The notes under the pieces were generated by a model. That model was not told where the DNA came from. It saw only the letters and a list, made by a program, of their open reading frames with translations, and did no database searches. 64,000 bases of DNA. It comes from Bin87 sp965203195. Lineage in GTDB: Bacteria > Chloroflexota > Dehalococcoidia > Lucifugimonadales > UBA3495. The stretch lies in NCBI GenBank assembly GCA_965203195.1, contig OZ241860.1, positions 2,232,001 through 2,296,000 on the forward strand. Direction: 5' to 3'. Below, piece after piece: positions 16,618-25,500 of the stretch (position 1 is its first letter; the number at the start of each line of letters is the position of its first letter). A program made the translations under genes and the position numbers.

Positions 16618-17574
16618 CTAATCCCCCCTGCACTGTCGCAGACCTTGTCGGATAGCAGATTCCAGATCTAACAGCGGCAAGCTATCTCCGCCAGCGCGTG
16701 CCGCTGACAGGTCGGAAACCGGCTGCCGACTCAAAAAATGCGGCCTAGGAATCCTTCTCGCCAAAGCGCCATCTATAATCCAAGCTTGACGTCCATCGTA
16801 CCATCCCCCTACGCCCCCGACTGCGTTGAGCTGTGTTTGATTATAGCATAGCGCAGTTGACGCAACAGGACGTTGACTGGAGCATACGCCATCGTCAGCT
16901 GCTTTGGCAAATGATGTTCTGATAAAAATGATGTACTCTGCCCCAATATCTAGAGGGACGTTAGGCAAATGAGGCGGAGAAGTCAATTTATAATCAGAAG
17001 TCAATGCGCCGCGGTATGCCATTACGTTGGTAATGGACGTCCTCACCAATCCATCCCAATTGGCCGGGAGCGGTACAGTAGTCGCTGTCCATATGTCGTG
17101 TGGAACTGATACCTTGTGACTGGCCCCGGCGCGGACTCGGGCGACTATATCGTACCCACCATTGCGGGCAAACTGCGTTACCTGCGTAGTCAGAGGCACG
17201 GGCGTGGGGGTAGGCTCCGGGGTAGGGGTTTCGGCATAGGCTCGGCTGGGCCATTGCGCTTCCTCGGTGGCGATGCTGGCCTCCAGCGTAGCCCTGATTT
17301 CCGCATCGGTGCGCGGCGGAGAGTGCGGCGGGTCGGTGGGCTTGACATAGCCCGGCGGGTAAGGCGTGGGCGTGGGCATCGCTTCCAGCGTGGCGAATTC
17401 GGATGGCGACGGGGTATCGCCCAGCCACCAGATGGTGGCAGTAGGTGTTGCCGGGGATGCCTGGTTGGTCGTGGCCGGCGTAGCCGCCGGCCCGCAGGCC
17501 AGCGCAATGGCGATCATCACGCCCAAAACGGCCCACATTGCAACGAAGGTTGCGCAGGTTCGGCAGCGCAGCAT
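16618..17574 (-). CDS. Pro/Thr-rich lipoprotein, tandem copy B
   Basis: The 318-aa product has the same signal peptide and lipobox (IALACGPA), the same P/T-rich linker and a diverged C-terminal domain with two extra cysteines compared with copy A. Short shared patterns persist in that domain (WDGLVRTSITN against WDELTRTTITA, then YIIFI against YLLFI). The pattern of a conserved N-terminus with a variable C-terminus suggests diversification of the displayed domain after duplication. It is first in a two-gene transcript unit with copy A. Confidence 0.8.
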   Translation of the reverse strand: MLRCRTCATFVAMWAVLGVMIAIALACGPAATPATTNQASPATPTATIWWLGDTPSPSEFATLEAMPTPTPYPPGYVKPTDPPHSPPRTDAEIRATLEASIATEEAQWPSRAYAETPTPEPTPTPVPLTTQVTQFARNGGYDIVARVRAGASHKVSVPHDIWTATTVPLPANWDGLVRTSITNVMAYRGALTSDYKLTSPPHLPNVPLDIGAEYIIFIRTSFAKAADDGVCSSQRPVASTALCYNQTQLNAVGGVGGWYDGRQAWIIDGALARRIPRPHFLSRQPVSDLSAARAGGDSLPLLDLESAIRQGLRQCRGD

Positions 17575-17697
17575 AGCCTAATCCTCTCCTGTCCTGTGCC
17601 AGCCTGTCAGCCGGCGGATGGCAACAGAATAAGGGCGTGGCGCAATGGTTGCCAAGCCATCCGGCCCGGTTTGCCTTGCCGCCTCCGCAACCGCCCC

Positions 17698-18408
17698 TCA
17701 AAATCTGCCATCATTGCCACCAACATTGCCCGCGCCGCCAACTCCCACCAGTCGCCAGGCAGCTATACCGTGGGCGTCAGCAACTGACTGCTGCCAACGC
17801 GGTGAACGGAGCTCTGATGCTGGATGTGCTCTCTTCATTTCTTTAATATCAATGACACCGGGCTGATCAGCAAGGGCGCGCAACCGGGATATTGACACTA
17901 CAGCGCTACATTTTCCCCGAGATATGTAGTCCTTGGGAAATTTCACGCATTTGATCTGCGAGGCCCCGCTTTCCTCAAGGAAACGCTGTACCTCATCCAC
18001 GCGCTCGTGGGCGTCAACGGTTATAACCAGATGAAACGTTTCCAGTGTTGGCGCCGGCTGCCCGGAACCGATCGGCGTTACCGCATTCTCTGCGCCGTTA
18101 GCAACGGCTTCATATTGCTGGATCTTACGGATGAAGTGCACGCCGAGGTTCGGGTATTGCCGTTCCATTTGGGTTAGGGTCGGGATCGGTGGCAGCTCCC
18201 CAACCCCGTCCCACGCAGCTTCGCCAGTGGGAGTCGCCGCCGATGTCGCCGTAGGGATGATTGCCGGCTCAACCGCGGCTCCGGCTGCCCCCTCCTCTTG
18301 CGCGGCCGGCCCGCAGGCCAGCGCGGCCAGGCACAAGGCAATCACCGCCCCCACCGTCAGCAGCAGAGCCGGTTGCAAGGCAGTGCGGTGGCGCAGCATC
18401 GTCATCAT
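17698..18408 (-). pseudogene. Lipoprotein with subtilase-type prodomain, apparently truncated before the catalytic domain
   Basis: The 236-aa product has a signal peptide with lipobox LAALACGPA, a linker, and a domain with the pattern of inhibitor-I9/fervidolysin-like prodomains (VDEVQRFLEESGA followed by LRALADQPGVIDI). The last residues, GIAAWRLVGVGGAGNVGGNDGRF, look like the segment just before the catalytic Asp strand of S8 peptidases (typically W...G..G.GV.VGI.D.GF), after which the frame stops. I infer that the catalytic part was lost, perhaps when the downstream lipoprotein duplication arrived. A small intact lipoprotein is the alternative. Confidence 0.5.
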
Positions 18409-18591
18409 AGCGTAATCCTTCCCGCGCCAGGTTTATCGGCCGACGAATGGCATAATAGCGCAACAGGACGCGACGGGCATCATCCCGCACCTCCCTGCCA
18501 ACCGTCCGCCAAAATCTGCTATCATTGCCGCCAGCATCCAGCGCCCGCGCCGCCCGCGCCGTTGCCGCCGGCTTTGCGCCCGCCCGTCCGC

Positions 18592-18621
18592 CAGCAAGGA
18601 GCCAATCAGCAAGGAGCCAAT
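18592..18621 (+). repeat. Tandem 15-bp duplication carrying two ribosome-binding sites
   Basis: The unit CAGCAAGGAGCCAAT occurs twice in direct succession (18592-18606 and 18607-18621). Each copy contains AAGGAG; the second lies 10 nt before the ATG of the aldolase gene. This is a local slippage duplication of a translation initiation signal. Confidence 0.85.
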
Positions 18622-18626
18622 TCGCA

Positions 18627-19412
18627 ATGCAGGAAAACAAAGTCCGCCGCGCCCTGCGGGAGGGCCGCCTGGCCCTCGGAACCTATGTGTCCTTCGCCGA
18701 CCCCCAAATCGTGGAAATCATCGGCCTGGCCGGCTACGACGCCGCCTTTATTGACCTGGAGCATACCACCTTTGACCTGGGGCTGGTGGCGCAGATGATC
18801 GCCGCCGCCGATCTGGTGGGCGTAACCTCGATGATCCGCGTCCCCGGCAACGACGAACACCTCATCCTGCGCCTGCTGGACGCCGGCGCCCAGGGCATCA
18901 TCATCCCCCACATTGACGGCGTGGACGGCGCCCGCCGGGCCGTGGCCGCCGTGCGCTACGCTCCCCTGGGGCAGCGCGGCGGCGCCGGCGGCACCCGCGC
19001 CGCCCGCTTCGGAACCGTCAGCTGGGACGAACATACCCGCACCTCCAACGAAAACATCATCCTGTCGGTGATGACCGAGGACGAAAAGGGCATCAGCGAA
19101 ATCGGGCAGATTGCCCAGGTGCCGGGCATTGACATCGTGGCCATCGGCCCCACGGACTTCTCCGAATATATGGGCATTCGCGACCCGCAGAGCCCGGTCA
19201 TCCGCGCCAGGCTGGAGGAACTGGCGGCGGAAGTCAAAGCCGCCGGCGGCGCCAAACTGTCCATACCGATGAACCATCCCGCCTATCCGCTGTCGGCGGG
19301 CGAACTACAGGCGCTGGGCGTGGGCTATACTCATGTGGCGCCGCCGCCGCCGGCCCTGCTGCTGCGTTCCCTCCGGGAGCGCATCGCCGCCATCCGCGCC
19401 GAGCTGGGCTAA
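18627..19412 (+). CDS. HpcH/HpaI-family aldolase (class II, metal-dependent)
   Basis: The 261-aa protein shows the family's metal and substrate motifs: LGTYVSFADP near the N-terminus, AAFIDLEHTTFD with the Glu, GAQGIIIPHIDG, and IGPTDFSEYMG. The length matches 2-keto-3-deoxy-acid aldolases (about 255-265 aa). These cleave 2-keto-3-deoxy sugar acids or 4-hydroxy-2-oxo acids to pyruvate and an aldehyde in the cytoplasm. The start is set by the duplicated AAGGAG sites. A DUF192 lipoprotein and a sugar kinase follow on the same strand, which hints at sugar-acid use but is not conclusive. Confidence 0.85.
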   Translation: MQENKVRRALREGRLALGTYVSFADPQIVEIIGLAGYDAAFIDLEHTTFDLGLVAQMIAAADLVGVTSMIRVPGNDEHLILRLLDAGAQGIIIPHIDGVDGARRAVAAVRYAPLGQRGGAGGTRAARFGTVSWDEHTRTSNENIILSVMTEDEKGISEIGQIAQVPGIDIVAIGPTDFSEYMGIRDPQSPVIRARLEELAAEVKAAGGAKLSIPMNHPAYPLSAGELQALGVGYTHVAPPPPALLLRSLRERIAAIRAELG

Positions 19413-19424
19413 CGGGGGCAGTGC

Positions 19425-20162
19425 TTGATCATAATGAGAATGCTGTCCCCGCGGCGCCGGCGGCATTGGCCCTGGCCTTGGCCGGCGGCGGTGGCGCTGT
19501 CGCTGCTGTTCGCCGTGACGATGTTCGCCGCCGCCTGCGCGGCCCCGGCATCGCCCGCGCCGGCGCCAACGGCGACCGACCTTCCCCCGCCGGCGCCAAC
19601 CCTGGCGCCCACGCCGTTGCCATCCCCCACTCCCCGTCCGACGGCAACCGCAACGCCGCTGCCTACCCCAACACTTACGCCAACGCCGGCGCCCACGCCC
19701 ACGCCGCGCCCAACGCCGACTTTCGCGCCCGCGCCGACGCCGACCGCTACGCCTCTGCCGTCCGGCCCCCTGGTGCATATTGGCGATGCCGTCTATGTCG
19801 TTGACCTGGCGACCACCGGCGCGCAGATCCAGCAGGGCCTGTCGGGGCGGCCCGCGCTGGGCGTGGACCGGGCGATGCTGTTCGTGTACGCGGCCGACGG
19901 GCCGCGCGCCTTCTGGATGCCGTATATGAACTTCCCCCTGGATATGGTGTGGATACGCTCCGACTGCACCGTGGCCGGCGTCACCGCCGACGTCCCCAAC
20001 CCGCCGCCCGATGCGCCGCTGGACACGCTGCCCACCTACCCTTCCCACGAGCCGGTGCGCTTTGTGCTGGAAATCAACGCCGGCCAGGCAGCCCAGCGCA
20101 ACATCCGGCCCGGCGCCACCGTCCGGTTTGACGGGGACATCGCCGGCCGGTGGGGCTGCTGA
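19425..20162 (+). CDS. DUF192 domain lipoprotein
   Basis: The 245-aa product has a signal sequence with lipobox FAAACAAP and a long P/T/A-rich linker (about residues 45-112). A C-terminal DUF192 domain follows, with the patterns QGLSGRPAL, FWMPYMNFPLDMVWI and FVLEINAG. DUF192 is a small beta-rich domain of unknown function, often exported. The TTG start is favoured by a GGGGG run 6 nt upstream; an ATG three codons in is possible. It begins 12 nt after the aldolase stop. Predicted outer-face lipoprotein with the domain held away from the membrane by the linker. Confidence 0.8.
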   Translation: MIIMRMLSPRRRRHWPWPWPAAVALSLLFAVTMFAAACAAPASPAPAPTATDLPPPAPTLAPTPLPSPTPRPTATATPLPTPTLTPTPAPTPTPRPTPTFAPAPTPTATPLPSGPLVHIGDAVYVVDLATTGAQIQQGLSGRPALGVDRAMLFVYAADGPRAFWMPYMNFPLDMVWIRSDCTVAGVTADVPNPPPDAPLDTLPTYPSHEPVRFVLEINAGQAAQRNIRPGATVRFDGDIAGRWGC

Positions 20163-20292
20163 AACGCCGCCGGTCATTCCCCCGGTCATTCCCAAAGACG
20201 GTCGCAGCGCATTTTGCGCCGCCGCCGGCAATGCGGGCAGCCACCACCCACTCCGGGCCAAGCAAACCACCGGACAAGAGGAATCTCGCCCC

Positions 20293-21267
20293 ATGGAAAT
20301 TCTCGTATCAGGCTCCCTGGCCATCGACCGCATAATGACCTTCCCCGGCCGCTTCGGGGATCACATCGTGCCGGAGCGGATTCACCGGATTAATTTGAGC
20401 TTCACGGTGGACGGGTTCAGAGCCTATTTCGGCGGCACGGCGGGGAACATCGCCTATTCGCTGGCGATGCTGGCACAGCGGCCGCGGGTCATCGCCGCCA
20501 TTGGCGCCGATTACCGGGACTATTTCACCCGCCTGGCGGCCAACGACATCCCCACGGACGACATCCGCATCGTGCCGGATGAGGCCACCGCGTCGGCATT
20601 CATCATCACCGACCTGGACGACAACCAGATTACCGGCTTCAATCCGGGGGCGATGAAGCGGCCCGCCGGCTTTGACTTCAGCGCCGTTAAAGCCGGCGAA
20701 ACCGTCAGCATCGTGGGGCCGGGCAACCTGACCGATATGGCGGATTTCACCGCCGCCGGCGCCCGCGCCGGCGTCTATACCATCTTTGACCCCGGCCAGT
20801 CGCTGCCGGCCTGGGACGGGGCCGGGCTAACGGAGTGCATCCGCAACAGCAACCTGCTGGTGGCCAACGAGTACGAAATGGCGCTGATTTCCGAAAAGAC
20901 GGGGCTGGACGAAGCCGGGCTGCTGGCGTGCGCCGGAGCGCTGGTGACCACCCTGGGCGAGGCGGGCACGCGCGTCCGCACCGCCGCCGGGGAGCGGCGC
21001 ATCCCCTGCGTGCCCACGGCGGATGCGGTGGACCCCACCGGCGCCGGCGACGCCTTCCGGGGCGGGCTGATAATGGGCATCATCCACCCCGGGGGCATTG
21101 TGCCGGACGCGGTGGCGCCGGAGGGGATAACGCCGGCGCGCCTGGAACGGGCGGCTCAGGTTGGCTCCGCCTGCGCCCACTTCGCCATCCGCCAGCCGGG
21201 CACCCAGGAATACCGCTACACCAGAGCGGAGCTGGACGCTGTGCTGCGGCGGGCCTACGGCGGCTAG
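20293..21267 (+). CDS. PfkB-family carbohydrate/nucleoside kinase
   Basis: The 324-aa protein opens with the GSLAIDRI strand, has the di-glycine substrate motif GGTAGNIAYSLA, and ends with the ATP/catalytic motif DPTGAGDAF (residues 247-255) in which Asp253 is the catalytic base. The overall pattern (FGGTAGN, FDPGQ, NEYE) is closest to the adenosine kinase/ribokinase-like branch found in Chloroflexi. It phosphorylates a sugar or nucleoside hydroxyl with ATP. AGAGGA lies about 10 nt before the ATG. Substrate not readable. Confidence 0.85.
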   Translation: MEILVSGSLAIDRIMTFPGRFGDHIVPERIHRINLSFTVDGFRAYFGGTAGNIAYSLAMLAQRPRVIAAIGADYRDYFTRLAANDIPTDDIRIVPDEATASAFIITDLDDNQITGFNPGAMKRPAGFDFSAVKAGETVSIVGPGNLTDMADFTAAGARAGVYTIFDPGQSLPAWDGAGLTECIRNSNLLVANEYEMALISEKTGLDEAGLLACAGALVTTLGEAGTRVRTAAGERRIPCVPTADAVDPTGAGDAFRGGLIMGIIHPGGIVPDAVAPEGITPARLERAAQVGSACAHFAIRQPGTQEYRYTRAELDAVLRRAYGG

Positions 21268-21271
21268 CCGG

Positions 21272-21592
21272 TCAAACCGGCTCGGCGCGAAGCGTAACTA
21301 CTACCCCGCCGTAGTCCTGGACAATGGCGGGGCGATGACGTCCGGCGGCCGCCATCGCTTCTACCATCCGGCGCAGCCCCTCGCCGAACTCCTGCCCACC
21401 GAACTCCTGCCCATAGGACAACTCCGCCATCACCCGCACGATGCTGGGATTGCGGGCAAACCTTCGTACATTGGGCAAGTCGTCCAGGGCGGTTATGCCG
21501 GGGAAACGGCCCGGACTGGAAACCTCAATCCGGTCGTCAAAGACCGTCGCGCGGATATGGTCGCCAAAGTTGCGGTAAGACCGGTGCAACAC
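21272..21592 (-). pseudogene. 5'-truncated RecG-like/AlbA_2-associated ATPase-fold fragment
   Basis: About 106 codons encode VLHRSYRNFGDHIRATVFDD, then EVSSPGRFPG, NPSIVRVMAEL and EFGEGLRRMVEAM. This matches the C-terminal module of the 'putative ATP-dependent helicase RecG' family that normally follows an N-terminal AlbA_2 domain. The frame is blocked by a stop 6 codons upstream of the GTG at 21592, and no upstream domain is present, so this is the 3' remnant of a gene of about 450 codons. It overlaps nothing and ends 5 nt from the kinase stop. Confidence 0.6.
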
Positions 21593-21890
21593 GGCATGGT
21601 AAAGAAAATTTCATGCGCCGGCCAGGATATGACCACTGTCCAGAACACTGCCCACAGGATTGCGGTAAGGAAATCACAGAGTAAGCCCATAATAAATAAT
21701 CGTAATGACGTACAGTTGCGTTTCACACATCACTTTGGACAGCATTCCGGCAACACAACGGCCATCTACGCGCAGACTTGCCTCTCCTTAGCTGGGCGGT
21801 TTTTCTGCTGCGCCGCCCCGTCGTATGGTAGTATGCAGCGCCGGCATAATGCCAGCCCCCGCAAACGCCAGTGCCTGGAGGCATCCTAAA
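21593..21890. other. Intergenic segment with a PaREP1 3'-end remnant
   Basis: This stretch has lower GC than its surroundings near 21600-21760 and includes a short minus-strand frame (to 21726) with one membrane-like segment, which I do not accept as a gene. Around 21815-21890 it carries the same sequence that separates the tandem PaREP1 genes at 43 kb (a CGTATGGTAGTAT block and a GGAGGCATCCTAAA leader). It therefore marks a lost neighbouring copy. Confidence 0.55.
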
Positions 21891-22397
21891 ATGACTACCG
21901 CCACTGCCAACGCCACCGCGTCTTACCCCGCCGCCGACATCGCCGCCGCCGTTGCCCGCGCCCTGGCCGCCGCCCGCGACCGGCCCCAGCCGCGCCTGGA
22001 CCGCTACCGCACCGCCCAAAAATACGCCGGCATGGCCCAGAATTTCCGCGCCGGCGCCTGGGATCACCTGGCCCAAGGCGACTTGCCCCAGGCGTCCAAC
22101 AAGGCGTGGGGCCTGGTAGCGGAAACCGTCAAGGCTATCAGCGCCCACTATGGCGGCATCATCCACTCCCACCGCGCTATTGCCGAAGTGGTCGGAGAAC
22201 TGGCCCGGCTGGCCGGCAGCGCCGGCGATACGGAAACCCGGGACTGGATCAACGCCATCTTTCTGACCGCTCGCGGCCTCCATACCAACTTCTACGAAAA
22301 CGAAATGCCGGAGATCACAGTCCGGGGCGGCTTGCGCTTCTGCGAGCAGCTTTCCCAGCGGCTCTACGAACTGTTCTGGCCGGACGGTCTCCCGTAG
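21891..22397 (+). CDS. PaREP1-family helical protein, copy 3
   Basis: The 168-aa product is very similar to the two copies at 43 kb and more distant from those at 12-13 kb. The core reads NFRAGAWDHLAQGDLPQASNKAWG and the end CEQLSQRLYELFWPDG. GGAGG lies 9 nt before the ATG. It lies 149 nt upstream of a giant GLUG-protein gene on the same strand, and the mirror-image arrangement recurs at 42.4-43.0 kb, so PaREP1 gene plus giant gene behave as one duplicated block. Confidence 0.75.
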   Translation: MTTATANATASYPAADIAAAVARALAAARDRPQPRLDRYRTAQKYAGMAQNFRAGAWDHLAQGDLPQASNKAWGLVAETVKAISAHYGGIIHSHRAIAEVVGELARLAGSAGDTETRDWINAIFLTARGLHTNFYENEMPEITVRGGLRFCEQLSQRLYELFWPDGLP

Positions 22398-22435
22398 CCC
22401 CCCCAAAAGGTGCCGCGCCCAGCCGCCGGCCCCTA

Positions 22436-22465
22436 TTGCCGGCGGTTGGCCGCATAGTGTATCAT
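22436..22465 (+). promoter_or_regulatory. Promoter of the left giant gene, conserved in the inverted copy
   Basis: TTGCCG (22436-22441) and TATCAT (22460-22465) are 18 nt apart. The same two boxes with the same 18-nt spacing occur in front of the right giant gene, although the spacer has diverged. That pattern of conserved boxes and variable spacer supports a real promoter. Confidence 0.7.
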
Positions 22466-22489
22466 CCCTACGCCTTGACTGACCTGACA

Positions 22490-22511
22490 GGCGCGCGCCA
22501 CCCTGCGCGCC
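22490..22511 (+). promoter_or_regulatory. Leader hairpin in the 5' UTR of the left giant gene
   Basis: GGCGCGC (22490-22496) pairs with GCGCGCC (22505-22511) around an 8-nt loop, about 35 nt before the ATG. The mirror copy keeps both arms while the loop differs by a base. It may stabilise or regulate the leader. Confidence 0.5.
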
Positions 22512-22545
22512 TACTTATGCTGTGCACTCACGGAGCCAAACTACA

Positions 22546-25500
22546 ATGCTGAACCCTAACCGCCGATTTGCCCTGACTGCTGCCGCTTCTACCCCCCCCC
22601 CCCCCCGCAACTGGGGTTGCAAAACGGCGCTGCGCCTCACCGCCCTGGCGCTCCTCCTGGCAACGCTGGCCGCAGTAGCCGCCGCCGGTGGCGGGATGCT
22701 GGGCGCGCCGCACGCCGGCGAAGCCGCCTTTGTCACGCAGACCACAACCGACTACGACACGGACGACGACGGCCTCATCGACATCACCACGCTGGCCCAG
22801 CTGGACGCCATCCGCCACGACCTGGACGGCAACGGCGACGCTACCCACGCCGATTATGTCGCCGCTTTCCCCAACCGCGACACCAACAGCGCCACGCGTA
22901 TGGGCTGCCCCTCGGGAAACTGCTCCGGCTACGAGCTGATGAACAACCTGGACTTTGACGAAAACGACGACGACCAGATCACCTCTGCTGACACAACCTA
23001 CTGGAACAGCGGCGCCGGCTGGACGCCCATCGGCGGGGCCGATGAAAGCAATGACGCTAATAATGACTTTACCGCTACTTTCGAGGGCAATAGCCACACC
23101 ATCTCCAATCTGTACATCAGCCTGAACACCACTGCCGCCAATGTGGCCACCTTTGTAGGACTGTTCGCCGAAATCAACGGCGGCACGGTGCGCAATGTCG
23201 GCCTGGTGAACCCTTATGTCAGCAACACCCGGAGCGGCGACGCCAGTTTCGTCCGCGTTGGCGCGCTGGCCGGACGCAACAATGCCGGCTCCACGGCGAG
23301 CGGCGTCTATGTCTCCGGCGGCTCCGTCACCAGCACCCTGAACGGGTCTCCCTCATCTGCTATCGGCAACTTGGCAGGCTGTCTGGTCGGCTACAACGGG
23401 GGCACGGTGTCGACAAGTCACGCCAGCTGCGCTGCCACCGCCACCGGGACGTATGCTGATACTAATAATATCGCGGACACAGCCGGCGGCCTGATCGGAC
23501 GGAACGATGGAGTGTTGAGCGACAGCTATGCTACGGGAGAGGTGAGGGGCAGCTTTCGCTCGGGCGGCGTGGTCGGGGGTGCCCGCAGCAGCAGCCGGAT
23601 AAGGGGCAGTTACGCCACCGGGAATGTCTCCTCCAGCAAAAGCGGCGGTTCGGCCGGCGGTCTGTTGGGCTTTGGCAGCATCAACAGCAGAGTTACTAGC
23701 AGCTACGCCACCGGCAATGTCAAAGTTGCCAGCAACAGCAGTGCCGGCGGTCTGGTGGGCAGGACAGGCGCCTCCAACGTGCAGGTGAATGGTAGCTACG
23801 CTACCGGCAATGTTTCCACCACCGGAAACAGCAACAATCTGGGAGGCCTGGTGGGATACCTGCGTGATAACGGGGATGCGATTGGCAGCTACGCCACCGG
23901 CAATGTCTCCACCACCGGCAACAGCAACACTCTGGGCGGCCTGGTCGGGCGCACAGATGGTATTGGGACGTCCATAATCGCCAGCTACGCCATCGGCAGG
24001 GTATCCACCACCGGCACCGGCAACACTCTGGGCGGCCTGGTGGCCTCCGTCGCCGGAAACACGACGGTAACTAACAGTTACTGGGACTCGACTATTAACC
24101 CAGGTTTGGCCGGCAGCGGCACCGCCCAGACCACCACCGCCTTGCAAACGCCTGTCGAGTACGGTGCCACCGGCATCTACTCCGCTTGGGATGTCAATGT
24201 GGACGGACAGGCCGGCAACGACGACCCCTGGCACTTCGGCGGCACCTCGGATTACCCCATCCTGAAGTTCGGCCACGACGCGCCGAGCATCGCCCGGCAA
24301 ACCAATGCCCAGTATGCGCCGGCCGAGTACGACGGCGACAATGACAACCTCATTGACATCACCACCCTGGCGCAGCTGAACGGCATCCGCTACGACCTGG
24401 ACGGGGACGGCCGCAACACTGGGGACGACGCCGTGGGCTACGCCGCCGCCTTCCCGGGCGCAACCAAGAGCATGGGCTGCCCCGCCACCTGCATCGGCTA
24501 TGAGCTGATGGACGACCTGGACTTCGACTACGACGAGGACGGCGGCACCCACACCAGCGGCACGATTGACTCCGACGACGCCGTGGCCGCCACCAGCGCC
24601 TACTTCGACAGCGCCACCGGCTGGACGCCCATCGGCGGCCACACCAGCAGCGCCGCCCCCTACACCGCCATCTTCGAGGGCAACGGAAACACCATTGACA
24701 ACCTCTATATTAACCTGACCACCACTGGCGCCACCGACAGCGTCTATGTGGGCCTGTTCGCGGACATCGGCAAAGCCGCCACGACGACCCCGGCGGCGCC
24801 TGCCCAGCCCGGCGTAGTGCGCAACCTGGGCCTGGTGGATCCCTATGTGCTGAACACGCGCTCCGGCAGCGCCTCCCCCTTCACCACGGTCAGCACCGGG
24901 GCGCTGGCCGGGCGCAACAGCGCCGCCGGCACGGTGAGCGACAGCTGGGTTTCCGGCGGCGCCGTCAACGGCACGCAGAACACCTCCGCGCAAACGGTCT
25001 ATAACTTTGTGGGCTGTCTGCTGGGCTACAACCGGGGCGATGTCACGGCGGCCTACGCCGACGACTGCGATGCCACCGCCACCGGCACTGATGACGCCAC
25101 CGACACGGCCGGCGGGCTGATTGGATGGAGCGAGGGCGCGGGCAAAGCGGTAACCCTCAGCTACGCCACCGGGGATGTGGCCGGCGACCGCTTCGCGGGC
25201 GGGCTGATTGGCGAGGCCGGCAGCGGCAACACGGTGACCACCAGCTACGCCACCGGCGCGGTCACCGTCAGCGGCGGCAACGGCCGGGCGGGCGGTCTGA
25301 TCGGCTCCGCGGTCGGTACCATCACCGCCAGCTACGCCGCCGGCGCCGTAGCCACCACCGGAACCGGCACCAGCAGCAACCCCAACCGGGCGGGCGGTCT
25401 GGTGGGCAACCTGGGCACCGGGGGGACCATCACCGCCAGCTACGCCACCGGAACGGTAACGACCAGCGGCGCCGGCAACGGCCGCGTGGGCGGCCTGGTC

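Noticed and set aside
21493..21726. Minus-strand small membrane protein frame
   Set aside because: It overlaps the RecG-like fragment in another frame, and only its first half looks hydrophobic; no ribosome site.
23600..24100. Possible CRISPR-like direct repeats (AGCTACGCCACCGG)
   Set aside because: Repeats recur with in-frame, variable spacing inside a coding sequence and encode SYATG of GLUG motifs; spacers are themselves related.
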